Source: Centrapalus pauciflorus (taxonomy: Eukaryota; Streptophyta; Magnoliopsida; Asterales; Asteraceae). Taken from it: 64,000 nucleotides of DNA. Position numbers and translations under genes: made by a program. The notes beneath the pieces were generated by a model. It was not told the origin of the DNA. It saw only the letters and a list, made by a program, of their open reading frames with translations, and ran no database searches. Shown here piece by piece: positions 9,726-19,969 of the stretch; within the stretch, counting starts at the first letter, position 1; the number at the start of each line of letters is the position of its first letter. Location of the stretch: NCBI GenBank assembly GCA_020465985.1, contig JAANYP010001170.1, positions 340,690-404,689 of the forward strand. The letters are read 5' to 3'.

Positions 9726-12496
9726 TACTGCACAAGTCCCAACCTCGAAGCATCTGTGTATACAACAAAGTCCTCATTACCCTCTGGTAGGGAAAGTATC
9801 GGTGCTTCACTTAAAGTCTTCTTCAAAACATCAAACGCTTCTTGCTGCACAGTTTCCCATACAAACGGTGCATTCTTCTTCGTCAACACCGTCAAAGGAA
9901 CGACAATTTTCGAAAAGTCCTTTATAAATCTCCTATAGTAGCCCGCCAACCCCAGAAAACTTCTGACTTCAGTAGCTGAACGAGGCGGCTCCCAGTTTCT
10001 TACCGCTTCTACCTTAGCCGGATCTACTGAAATTCCGGCCCCCGAAATTACATGCCCTAAAAACTGAATCTGTTGCAGCCAAAACTCACATTTTGAGAAC
10101 TTGGCATACAACTTCTCTTTTCTTAGCAATTCCAGCAATTCCCTTAAATGATCAGCATGTTCGGCCTCAGACTTTGAATACACCAGAATATCGTCGATGA
10201 ACACAATCACCGACTTATCTAAAATCGGTCTACAAACTCGGTTCATTAAATCCATAAAAACAGCTGGGGCATTGGTCAACCCAAAAGGCATGACCAGAAA
10301 CTCGTAATGCCCGTAACGTGTCCTAAAAGCTGTCTTAGGCACATCTTCCTCTCTAACTTTTAACTGATGATATCCCGACCTCAAGTCAATCTTAGAAAAG
10401 ACACACGCCCCGTGTAACTGGTCAAATAAGTCATCTATCCGCGGCAGCGGATACTTGTTCTTGATTGTCAATTTATTCAGCTCCCGGTAATCGATGCACA
10501 TCCTCATGGTGCCATCTTTCTTCTTAACAAATAACAACGGAGCTCCCCACGGCGATGAACTTGGTCGAATAAAGCCCTTGTCCAACAACTCCAGGAGTTG
10601 TGTCATCATCTCTTTCATCTCAGTAGGAGCAAGGCGATAAAGAGAACGAGCTACCGGTGCAGCTCCAGGGATCAGATCAATTCTAAATTCCACTTGTCTC
10701 TCAGGCGGCACGCCAGACAAGTCTTCCGGAAACACATCCGGGAATTGTGAAACAACAGGCACATCGGCCAACGTCTTCTCCTCAGCCTTGGCATCAATAG
10801 CATATGCCAGGTAGGCGTCACAACCCTTTGCAACAAGCTTTCGGGCTTTTGCAATGGTCAACAGACACAGATCCCCACTTCTCCTATCCCCATAAATGCA
10901 AATCTCACGCCCCTCTGGAGTAGTTATCTTTATCATTCGCTTCTTACATACTATGTGGGCTTCATTCTCTATCAACCAATCCATCCCGATAATTACATCA
11001 AACTCACTGAATTTTATCGGAATCAGATCTAAATTGAAGACTACATCTTCAATTACTAACGTGCAATTACGGTATACATGATCTACCTTGACTAAAGTAT
11101 TGCTAGCAGTTTCAATATCAAGTATAGCAGATAACTTAGACAGTGGCATAGCAAGTTGTTGTGCAAAAGCAGTAGACACGAAAGAACGGTTGGCACCCGA
11201 ATCAAATAGAATTCGTGCAGGCATGGAATTTACAATAAACATACCCGTGACCATTTCCGGGTTTTCCCTAGCCTCCTCTGCAGTGATTTGAAAGGCACGA
11301 GCCGGTGCCCTTTGTGACTGACCCCGACCCCGGTTAACTGAACCACCGCTTGAACCTCCCGAAGATCGTGTTGATGTTGGAGCAGCAGCTGCTGGAGCAT
11401 TCTTTCGACAATTTCTACTATAGTGCCCCCACACTCCACATTTATGGCAGGCATCTGATCTTCGTAGACATTCATTCTGAAAGTGGCCCAACTCTCCGCA
11501 GCAAAAACACGCACGCCCGTTGGTGCACTTGCCGAAGTGTTCCAGATGACACTTGTTACAATACTGTGGCTCGGTGTTGATAGAGTATGCACGAGCACGA
11601 CCGGAAGAACTAGACTGTCGACGGAAGGACTGTTGTGGCGAGTACTGCGAAGATCGTGAAGAACCAGAATAACCTCCTTCGCGTTGGCGTTTTGGTGGTG
11701 AAGGTTGAGTTGGATTAGCTGAAGCAGCAGCGGACCCCATCACGTAACCAGACATACTTAAAATCTGTTCCACATTTCTGGCGGCTTCCAATAAACCAGC
11801 AAATGTGGGGTAGCGTACATTGCTCATCACCCTCCGAATCTCCAAATCAAGACCAGCCTCAAACCTGGTCACTTTCCTTTCCTCGGTATCCACTTGATGA
11901 GGCGCGAACAAACTTAGCCTCGTGAACTCCACGACATACTGGGACACAGACTTAGTCCCCTGAATCAGCGTCATGAATTTAGCCTCCAATCTTCGACGCT
12001 CATCGGCCGGGCAGTACTGCTGAGCGAAAACTTCAGTGAACTCAGCCCATTTCATTACAGCAACCTTCTCCATTGTTAGTGCATTCACCATCGAGTTCCA
12101 CCACATTATTGCGTCTTTGGTGAACATGGCAGTAGCGAATTGGACCATATCCTTCTCAGCACAATCGCTGATTCGGAAAGTCCTTTCTGTAGCTGTTATC
12201 CACTCCAGTGCAGTAACAGCATCCCCCAACCCAGTAAATTCAACGGCTCCATTTCCCTTAAAGTCCTTGAAACGGCAACCCCTGGGCTTATTTGATGACC
12301 CAGTGTTGTCACCTTGCTCGTCATCGTTTCCCTCTCTTTCCTTATTCTTTCTCTTCTCTTCTCTTCGCTTAGCTTCGGCCTCATCTCGAGCCCGAAACTG
12401 GTCCTGAATCATTCGATTTTGCTCAGCCATCATGGCTAGCATCATTTCCCTCGTCTCTTCTGGTGTCATTCCTCCTCCAGACATGTTCTGAAACAT
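9722..12496 (-). CDS. Gypsy-1 gag-pro-RT polyprotein (5' part)
   Basis: 924 codons, with a start at 12496 just inside the 5' leader. Order: charged N-terminus (coiled-coil-like RRE/K-rich, 30-60), Retrotrans_gag domain (about 80-235), Ser/Arg-rich linker, cysteine knuckles (about 312-368: one CNKC...C motif and CCHC motifs CFCCGELGHFQNEC and CHKCGVWGHYSRNC), aspartic protease (LFDSGANRSFVS, about 432), RT (about 620-800, with FIDDIL at about 767) and the start of RNase H (VYTDAS, about 910). The frame is lost just after that by loss of one base near 9731-9735; the rest continues in the next frame. Gag forms the particle, protease cuts the polyprotein and RT copies the RNA. Confidence 0.95.
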   Translation of the reverse strand: MFQNMSGGGMTPEETREMMLAMMAEQNRMIQDQFRARDEAEAKRREEKRKNKEREGNDDEQGDNTGSSNKPRGCRFKDFKGNGAVEFTGLGDAVTALEWITATERTFRISDCAEKDMVQFATAMFTKDAIMWWNSMVNALTMEKVAVMKWAEFTEVFAQQYCPADERRRLEAKFMTLIQGTKSVSQYVVEFTRLSLFAPHQVDTEERKVTRFEAGLDLEIRRVMSNVRYPTFAGLLEAARNVEQILSMSGYVMGSAAASANPTQPSPPKRQREGGYSGSSRSSQYSPQQSFRRQSSSSGRARAYSINTEPQYCNKCHLEHFGKCTNGRACFCCGELGHFQNECLRRSDACHKCGVWGHYSRNCRKNAPAAAAPTSTRSSGGSSGGSVNRGRGQSQRAPARAFQITAEEARENPEMVTGMFIVNSMPARILFDSGANRSFVSTAFAQQLAMPLSKLSAILDIETASNTLVKVDHVYRNCTLVIEDVVFNLDLIPIKFSEFDVIIGMDWLIENEAHIVCKKRMIKITTPEGREICIYGDRRSGDLCLLTIAKARKLVAKGCDAYLAYAIDAKAEEKTLADVPVVSQFPDVFPEDLSGVPPERQVEFRIDLIPGAAPVARSLYRLAPTEMKEMMTQLLELLDKGFIRPSSSPWGAPLLFVKKKDGTMRMCIDYRELNKLTIKNKYPLPRIDDLFDQLHGACVFSKIDLRSGYHQLKVREEDVPKTAFRTRYGHYEFLVMPFGLTNAPAVFMDLMNRVCRPILDKSVIVFIDDILVYSKSEAEHADHLRELLELLRKEKLYAKFSKCEFWLQQIQFLGHVISGAGISVDPAKVEAVRNWEPPRSATEVRSFLGLAGYYRRFIKDFSKIVVPLTVLTKKNAPFVWETVQQEAFDVLKKTLSEAPILSLPEGNEDFVVYTDASRLGLVQY

Positions 12497-12687
12497 GAAA
12501 CATATAACTTATTTAGTAACATGTCATTTATTTATAGACACCACCCACTTGTCCCGTATGATAGTCAATATTCTTATGATTACTAGATCGTAACCTATCT
12601 TAGTTCAGATCATTACTTAGAATCACTACATGTCAACACTTAATGTTTGAGACCAAGACCTCACGGACACTTGAATCTCAAACTACT

Positions 12688-12699
12688 GCTCTGATACCA
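12688..12699 (-). other. Primer-binding site of Gypsy-1 (tRNA-iMet)
   Basis: The minus strand reads TGGTATCAGAGC, five bases from the 5' LTR end at 12705. It is complementary to the 3' end of plant initiator methionine tRNA, which primes minus-strand DNA synthesis. It fixes the orientation of the element. Confidence 0.93.
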
Positions 12700-13689
12700 T
12701 AAGCTGTGACACCCTTGCCACATTAACCACCAATTACCATTCACCCAGGATTATTCACCAACAAACAGATATATAATGATCTGATACCTTAATTAGAGTG
12801 CGGAAGCAAAATACATAATAAAATAATACAAATGTGTCAAACACCCTATGGTGCTACATAGGTTACACATCTAAGTCTACAAATCCAAATGTATTACATC
12901 ATCCCCAAAATTATTACAACATTGTTTCCATAGAACAAATACCAAGATAAACAGTGGAAATCTTCAAGTCACTTCAATAAACGTCCTAGCTAGACGGTCC
13001 CGCAGCGGATTTCCCTTTTCCTGTAAAAATTCAACAACTGAAGGGGTAAGCTAAAGCTTAGTGAATACCATATGATTTTACACATTCTACAAATCATTAT
13101 GATGCCACCCAGGGTAACCGCGGTAACACATACCGTATACCCCACACGTACTCCAAGTACGCAAACCCGAGCCGCAGCTCCTTCGAGCTGACACTCGGCA
13201 TAAGAACAACCAACCATCTGAGGCAGACATTACATCGGGGATGACCTACTGTCTATCCTGACCACAGAGGTGTCAAACTCTTGGTCATATAGCACAGTAA
13301 CATCAGAGTACAGATGCGACCACGCAGGTCCATCGAAAAGATGCACAACAAATGAACGGACATGCAACAAATATGAATGTGCATCAACATAAACGCATGT
13401 TAGTAGAATGCCAAACGAACATGAAACAACATGCCTCAGCAGGCAATGCAAACATAATGCAGATGCAGCAATGTTAAAATCAAAGGTACTCACAGTGGGT
13501 GCGTTATTAATCTTTTAGCAATATTATTTATCCTCGGGATTTCAACCGGATCAACCAAGTACCCCACTGTGGGTTAAACAACACCACAAGGGACCTGTAA
13601 GTCATTTGTAACAACACATTGTGTTAATATCTTGTTTAATTCCATAAAACTTAATTTTTATAAGTTTTTTTACCATTTTTGATCCCAAT

Positions 13690-14018
13690 TTCGGATCCAT
13701 GTCCGAATTCGGACCCCACCCGAATTCGGACCCCCAGTTCGGTTCTCATATGAACCCTAATTCGGTCCCAATATAAGCCCTATTTCGGACCACATGCTAG
13801 TTCGGACCATATCCGAATTCGGTCTCCAACCGAATTCGGACCCTCATCCGAATTCCAACACTTAGAAATATTTTCTTTTAGTTTTTATAATTCAACTTTT
13901 CAGGACTCATCCGAATTCGGGCCATATCCGAATTCGGATTCCTACCGAAGTACAACACTTGTAAATTTTTCTATATTAAATATCCTGAAGTTTGGGCCTC
14001 ATCCGAATTCGGACCCCA
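13690..14018. repeat. Cluster of CCGAATTCGG palindromes in the Gypsy-1 5' LTR
   Basis: Same cluster as in the 3' LTR, shorter by 34 bp. It lies about 530-860 nt downstream of the TATA box at 14545-14552, so it should be in the R/U5 leader of the RNA rather than in the upstream promoter. Confidence 0.8.
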
Positions 14019-14512
14019 CTGTGTTCATACTTGTGCAGTTTTGTCAATTTCAGATTAAATTCCATCGTTTTTGGTACTAATTCAATACATGGAATAACTT
14101 ATACCAACTAAAATACATCTATTTTCAACCCTTTTAACACCAATATTAGCACTATCACATATCAAATTAAACCCATTCTGTTCATTTTGTTCCATCCGTA
14201 GAACACACACACTAAAACACACACGAATCTCTAAAATCGTACTTAGAGGCTGAATCAGGAGCTGAAATTTTGTACATAGCATCATAAATACTCGATTTAA
14301 ACTAATCCACAATAAAATCATACATGCATAAACATTTGAATCCCCAATTCTCAGTTTCGGTTCTTATAAAAAACCGAACTATAAACTCTAAATTTCGAAG
14401 AATTGAAGTAATATTTACCTTAAATCGATTCTTGCAGATGTTTTTGTTCCTTAATTGCAACCTTGTTTCAGATTTTCAGCTTCCAATTCCAAGTTTTGAT
14501 GTTCTTCGATTG

Positions 14513-14552
14513 TAGAGAGAGAGAGAGAGAGAGCCGAGAGAGAGATTTTATA
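14513..14552 (-). promoter_or_regulatory. Gypsy-1 core promoter: TATA box plus CT tract
   Basis: On the minus strand TATAAAAT (14552-14545) is followed directly by CTCTCTCT...GGCTCTCTCTC. A TATA box followed by a pyrimidine patch is the usual plant core promoter. It lies about 317 nt from the outer LTR end, giving a U3 of roughly 350 nt and a long R-U5. The same pair occurs at about 7540-7578 in the other LTR. Confidence 0.6.
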
Positions 14553-14874
14553 GAGAGAGAGTGTGATATTTCAAATGAAAGACCCTTTGGTCTTTTATTC
14601 CAAAATTCCAACTTTAGCATTTTTAGTCTCTCAACTTATCTGGTTCCATAAAATACTGATTTTTGTAAAATAAAGAATTCCATCTTTATTTATTATCCTT
14701 AATACTTAAATAATTAGTTTCACTTAAATAAATTGAAATTTCTAAATTTTTCCATAATATGCAATCAACTTCCATAAATTCAAATACATAATCATTTTCA
14801 ATAATTTAACTTAATACAAAATTTATCTAGTTATCCCAATTACAATAAATTAAATCCGAGGATGTTATACCAAC

Positions 14875-15330
14875 TTGCTGATGTTTCCAAATTTTAAGTG
14901 AGATAGCCAGTAATGCCACAACCAAGAGTCTTTTACGAGGCTTTTGATAGAAGGAAGATGTTATCCTTAACCATGAGCTTAGCTACATCTATGGTGTAAA
15001 GGTTAGTTTTACGGCAACCAGATAAAATTTCTTTGCCATCCATACTCTTAACACTACAGTTCTTAGCTTTAAACGTTACTTCTAATCCTTTATCGCCGAG
15101 TTGTCCTATGCTAAACAGATTATGTGATAATCCCTCCACATAGTCAACATCCTTGATGACTATATTATTTAAGACTAAATCCCTGTATCCTTTTATGTGT
15201 GTCTGGTGACTGTTCCCAAATTTTACCGTCCCACAGTATTGTTCTACTATGTTGGACAACAATTCTCTACTCCCGATCATGTGCTTGGAGCAACCCGAAT
15301 CCATATACCAGATGGATTTTGCCTGAAAAA
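14875..15330 (-). pseudogene. Copia-1 protease and integrase N-terminus
   Basis: The minus strand carries an aspartic protease active site (WYMDSGCSKHMIG, about 15275-15310), the usual GLSHNLFSIGQL stretch (about 15110), and the beginning of the integrase zinc region, which runs into the Gypsy-1 boundary at 14870. The reading continues on the other side of Gypsy-1 at 5691. It is open from about 15364 to 14933 apart from the insertion. A start at 15364 has no support, since gag should lie upstream and is absent. Confidence 0.85.
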
Positions 15331-15598
15331 CAAATAAATACATATAATGAAAATCTATAAGCATTCAAACAGATCCATCTTATATTAATAATCAAATTGT
15401 GTTCTGAACCGAGATGTTTAGAAAACATGATGAATTTAGACCGGGTCGTGAGCTGTGTGGACAGAAGCCAAACGTGTCGGTTTAAGCACAACCGACAAGC
15501 AGAAGAACGGGTCCTAGCCTATGATAACTAGAAGCCAATTCATTGAAGTATGGGTCTTGATTTGTAGTAACCAATATCTATAGAAATCCACTCCAATG
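15331..15598. other. Copia-1 leader remnant, gag missing
   Basis: About 270 bp between the protease and the primer-binding site. A full copia element would have over 1.5 kb of gag and leader here, so a large deletion is likely. Only the last 40-50 bp (from about 15575) match the leader ends of the mini-LTR units at 31030, 59760, 61420 and 63070. The rest resembles nothing I recognise. Confidence 0.5.
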
Positions 15599-15610
15599 GC
15601 TCTGATACCA
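15599..15610 (-). other. Primer-binding site (tRNA-iMet) next to the 15613 LTR
   Basis: The minus strand reads TGGTATCAGAGC, two bases (AT) from the LTR start at 15613. It is the same arrangement as in the mini-LTR units. Confidence 0.85.
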
Positions 15611-15612
15611 AT

Positions 15613-15738
15613 TGTAGTAATGATCCAAGTAATATTATAAGCACTCAAAATGATTAAAATAAGATTTTATGGCAGAAATATGAAAGAACAAAGAGAATAA
15701 TACTCAATCAATGCTATTCACTTTCCAGCCGTCAAATG
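15613..15738 (-). repeat. First part of a 200-bp LTR, broken by Copia-2
   Basis: TGTAGTAATGATCC... up to ...GTCAAATG; the other part is 29640-29713 (CTCTCTTGG...GGTTTACA). The uninterrupted form at 31083-31282 reads straight across the break. Bases 15734-15738 (AAATG) are the Copia-2 target duplication. Joined length is 200 bp, matching the four other copies in the window. Confidence 0.9.
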
Positions 15739-16028
15739 TGTGAATCCTACTTATCAATCAACATTCAATCAATACAATAAAGATTTTGATCAAGAACAAC
15801 TAACCGAATGCTTTGATTAATCACAGATGATGATTACATAGATGAATGAGAAATAGTTCGTACTGTAGCCCTAATTCACTCTGAAATCCGTGCGTACAAA
15901 AAGTGCAAATTGTCAGATCTATATTTCTATTACAAAGTCAACACACTATTTATATTATTTACAACTTTGTACAAATTACATAATAAACCCTAGACTTTGT
16001 TTTTCATCAACAAAATAATTTTCCAACA
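15739..16028 (-). repeat. Copia-2 3' LTR (290 bp)
   Basis: TGTGAATCCTAC...TTTTCCAACA, aligned with 29346-29634. The minus strand carries ATATAAATAG at 15956-15947, a good TATA box. The right copy has one change there. Confidence 0.93.
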
Positions 16029-16041
16029 ATCACCCCCTTTG
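16029..16041 (-). other. Polypurine tract of Copia-2
   Basis: Plus strand ATCACCCCCTTTG, so CAAAGGGGGTGAT on the element strand, directly inside the 3' LTR. Same form as in Copia-3 and Copia-4. Confidence 0.8.
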
Positions 16042-16094
16042 ATGAATCAAGCAAAGTCTTCAACTTGTTAGCCCCAGCTTCATCTCAAACCTCC

Positions 16095-19000
16095 TTATAC
16101 TTTTCCTGTCAGATAGTCTCCAGCGATTTTGGAAATGAACTCAACCATCAATCTTCTGTTATTAACAGATAAAGCTCCCTTCTTTGTTTTCCTCTTCTTG
16201 TCAGATGACAACTTTCCCTTCAACCCATTCATTACCTTCTGTAGTGTCCCATCACAAATTTTGTTAAGTTCAACACTCCTCATCGCTCTAAGCTTTTTAT
16301 TTTTGTTTTTGTACATTACTGCAGGATGCTTAACCATAATGACTTGATATTCCTTCAGATCTCCTGCAAATTTGATTTCTCGATTCGGAGCTGTAATGTT
16401 TATTTTCCTCATACCTCTCTCGACTCCAATCTGTAGATCTTGCACAGACATTAATACCAATTTGGTATGCATGAAGTGAAAAATTGTCTTTAGTGCAAAC
16501 CTACAGTATTCATTCCTCTTGTTGCGGCACAGCTCATGAAACGGTAAAAGTAGGATAGAAGATCTGAATAAACCGATCTTTCTCAATTTTAATTAAATCA
16601 ACTATCCTAAATTCACTCTTCACTTTATCCACAGGCTGAGTCTTATTCCGCAGGAAACTAGCATAGTTTACCAGATTCAACATATTTGGCTCTAGAACTC
16701 TAAACAGTTTCAGAAAAGTACAAGGAGCTTGCTTCTTGCAGAATATTCTTTTCTCCAAATAATCTTCTAGATATGGCAGTTTATTCCTCTTCTTAATATA
16801 CTCAGCTGATTGTCTTGCAGATAAGTCCAATGCTTTGACTTTCTTTTTACTAATTTCATCCTTGTTGAGCAAAGTAAGCATATCTCCTATTTCCATTTGA
16901 ACAACTTGTTGAGCTTCAGATCTGAGTCTGTGTTGTTTTTGTGATTCATCAGCCAGAATGTATTCATTGAAAAATCTTTCCATCACTTCAACTTCATTCA
17001 ACTCAACCCCCTCTCGTGGAATCACATTCTCAACATGAAATTCTTCAATCTCTTCTTTAGTTTAAACCGTAACCTCAGGCTTTTCAACCGTCAGTGTTGA
17101 TATTGAATCTTTCAGAATTTCTTGCACCAATTCTTCCTCTTCTTCAATTCTTTCAGCTTGAATTGATGTATCAGTTAAGGCAATCAAATCATCATCATCA
17201 GGTAACTCAATATCAACCTCTTTCTCTCCTTCACTTTCTTTTCCTTGAAGCAACAAACTTTGTTCTTGAACTTCTTGAACATCATCTTCTGAATCATTGT
17301 ACTCCTCAAAATTATAAATGTCTGACTTAATGTTTAAAGGAACTGGAATATCTTCATGAAGAATCAATCCCAGCTCACTTTGAACATCAGTAGGTTCCTT
17401 TGAGCTTCCCGCCTCTCCTTTCTCTTGACCTTCAGATTCTTTCACTGGATAAGTGATCAATAATTGACCCGGTGTCGGCTCATCCTGCTTCCTCCTCTTC
17501 TCCCCCTCATGAGGAGCATCATCGGAGTCATTGTCATGCTCATCATGTTTTCTTTTGGGCGCAGAAGCTTGAGCCTTGCATGTCTGTTCCACTGCCGCCA
17601 CACGTTTAGATAAATTGCCCAAGGCAGTAATTACCGTACTCTCTAACCCTATCGTCCTCTCTCTCATATCATTAAAATGCTCAAACACCAAGTCTCTTAG
17701 CTCTTCAATAGCTTGATTAGGATCTGGTTGCTTCACCGACTCCTCTGCTACTGATTTTCATTTTAAAAATTAATGAATATTCGTCATTTGAGCCATCACT
17801 TCTGATAGTTGAGCAGAAACACGACTGTTCACACCATCAACAGCAGCATTTAACGCTTGACTAAAGTAGATTCAGTGACGAATGGGGAAAGAGTAACTAC
17901 TGGGTCACTAAGACTTCCAGTTGACACAACAGTGGAACTTGTGAAAAGAACCTCTGTGTGGCCAGTGCTCAGAGTTGGCAAAGTCGTGGCTCTGACTGGA
18001 CTTCTAACCTCTTTAAGTGACGGAACAACGAATGCTTCCGTGACAGAGGTTGTTCTGGCAGTGACACTGAGTTCAGCTGCACTTACTTCAACGAATGAAG
18101 CAGAGACAAGTGTCCTAGTGTGTATCGCTTCTAGACTTTGTGATTATAATGAAGTCGTACACTCGGGCAGATGTGTACTAAATTCAATATCCATCAAATC
18201 CAAAGGATTATCGGATAGCATTTGAGCTTGTTCCCGGTGTTCAATTGAAACAGTCTCATGTTGCGAAGAGACTGAGTGGATGGGGGGGGGGGGGGTGCGA
18301 TCGTTAGTGGGATACTGACCTCTTCAATGCAAACTCCCTGTTAGGAGCTAACAACAATTGTGGCTATGTCCTGGCTTTCTGGGCTTTGGGCATCCCTCAC
18401 ACTCTGTTGAGCTATACTCATAATATCCATTAGTTCAGCTCCTCCCTCATCATGAGCTGGTCCACCTTCATCATCATCATCGTCATCATCATCATTACCT
18501 TCCGCTGCTCCCTCATTAATGTTGGATAATGTACGTTCAGAGTCAGAACTACTCACATCTCCCTCACCACCCCTTACATCACCCGCTTCTCCCTTAGACA
18601 CTTGAAGGCTTCCCTGAACTTCAGCCCCTTGCTGAAGTTCCTCTCATCCTACAACTCCTTGGTTTAGAGAACCCGGTTCTTGGGTCTCTATGGGAGCGTG
18701 ATCTATTCGATACAGCGTCACATTCTCACTCTCCTGATCTGCGTATTCTAACAACGCTTCCGGTATCGGCATGATGTTGGCATTCGGAGAATCAGGTACT
18801 TCATGTAGGCTAATCATTACATAATCAAGGCATCTTTGAGAGTTTGATCTTTTCAGTATATTTTCGTTTTCCCTGAGAATGCCTCGGATTAAGATTTGAA
18901 TAAACCTTTGCAAATGAACAAATTTCCTTAACCTATTAGTAGTCTTGGTCTGCACATTTTCTTTGAGATCCTCGCATATGCATGGTGCAAAATCATAATG

Positions 19001-19759
19001 TTTGTTGAATGCTTTGCCGTGGAAAATCCAAAGACAGTGAATACTGCATCTGTCTATGCCAGTATGTTTAGATGTCATGCAGCGGTTGATAGTTCCAAAC
19101 AAAGTGTACCATTCACCGTTCAGGCCGTTGCGGGGGAATTTTGAACTTTTGGGTAGAGGCTTTGAATATCCCAACCAAATTAGGTCATGTACCAATTCCT
19201 CGTCTGATACAAAATCCTCAAAGTCAGCTAACTCTGGAAAGTTGACGATATCAATTCTACGGGGTAGAAATAGATTGTGTCTAAGTCTGGCAAGAGTGAT
19301 CTTCGTTTTAAATTGATCGATGGTAACCTTGAAGTGATGGTTACCATCTGCAGGAACAAATTTAACGGTGTGCCAGAATTGTTGAAGGTAAACTTGAGGA
19401 ATGGAAGGTTTGTACTGGAGAAGGTATCCCAAAGGATGTCCTTTGAGAATATCAACAATGATTTGGTGACTGACTTTGATAACTTTGGTATCTAGGCGGT
19501 TGTTATCTTTGAATGGAAAACAATTCTTGGGTTTGACCAACTGATTGTCAGGGATAAGGGTAGAATGTGAAGGCCTTGTAACAGATGCTGAACGAACGAG
19601 TTTGGAAACAAGGGTATGGTTAGATGAAGAATGGGAGTGATGAGTTTGATTGTTGGGATTGACTTGGAGAAGCCATTTGTAACATGTGAAACATAATAAA
19701 CATGTTAGATTTAGCAGATAAACAAATGAAATCTTTCCAAAAAAAGAAAAATAGAACAT
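16095..19759 (-). pseudogene. Copia-2 extra ORF (aORF), broken, function unknown
   Basis: Long frame between RNase H and the 3' LTR. N-terminal piece 19759-18644 (371 codons; first ~30 residues hydrophobic, so the true start may be downstream) holds a globular-looking domain with VYLQQFW, a [LIM]GY motif (LGYSKPLP) and GLNGEWYTLFGTINRCM. An acidic, low-complexity linker follows (DDDDDDDDEGG near 18480; K/E-rich 17062-17736). The C-terminal domain lies at 17025-16095, with basic stretches. One in-frame stop separates 18644 from 18601 and another lies near 17060; frameshifts occur between 18340 and 17736 and near 16560. The same architecture occurs in Copia-3 and Copia-4. The position matches the env-like ORF of Sireviruses, but I see no clear envelope features. 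Function not known to me. Confidence 0.7.
18282..18295. repeat. G14 homopolymer
   Basis: Run of 14 G on the plus strand inside the linker of the Copia-2 extra ORF. Homopolymers this long are prone to slippage and to sequencing error, so the frame around it is unreliable. Confidence 0.9.
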
Positions 19760-19969
19760 TTTGCCAGAAATTACAAAAATATGTGCTTTTTTGTTTAAAG
19801 CATCGGGATTCCAGACAATAATATGAAAATATTATTGACAGGATTCCAAAGTCAATCTTTCAGAGACCAGTGTTAGAAAATCACAAATTGAAACAATTTC
19901 TTGAAAAAATGTTACATTTTTCTTAAAATGTAAACTCCCAACACTTAGAAAATTTTCCAACAAAAATTG

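Larger units (their letters stand above)
5697..14869 (-). mobile_element. Gypsy-1: Ty3/gypsy chromovirus (Tekay/Del-like), nearly intact
   Basis: 9.2-kb minus-strand element with two long LTRs (2199 and 2165 bp), a tRNA-iMet primer-binding site, gag-pro-RT-RH-INT order (RT before INT, hence gypsy) and a chromodomain-like C-terminus. It sits inside the Copia-1 integrase; removing it rejoins that reading frame. The flanking 5 bp are CCAGC (5692-5696) and CCAAC (14870-14874), a target-site duplication with one later substitution. I count about 11 substitutions between the LTRs, about 0.5%, plus one 34-bp deletion in the right LTR, so it is young. Inside the 3' LTR the minus strand reads GCGTGGTGGAGC (7901-7912), a weak polypurine tract. 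Confidence 0.96.
12705..14869 (-). repeat. Gypsy-1 5' LTR (2165 bp)
   Basis: Partner of 5697-7895. Starts TGTGACACCC and ends GATGTTATA where the other copy has GATGTTACA, so one substitution has hit the terminal CA. A 34-bp stretch present in the other LTR is missing here, as expected from slippage or recombination between two CCGAATTCGGA copies. As the 5' LTR it carries the active promoter. Confidence 0.95.

Noticed and set aside
9722..9740. Programmed frameshift in Gypsy-1
   Set aside because: It falls inside RNase H, far from the gag-pol junction, and there is no slippery site; loss of one base by mutation is simpler.
12688..12699. tRNA gene
   Set aside because: Only 12 nt match the tRNA-iMet 3' end; these are primer-binding sites next to LTRs, not tRNA genes.
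16095..19759. Envelope protein
   Set aside because: The position fits the env-like ORF of Sireviruses, but I see no convincing signal peptide, fusion segment or C-terminal membrane anchor. The hydrophobic start of the 371-codon piece is probably upstream leader read through.
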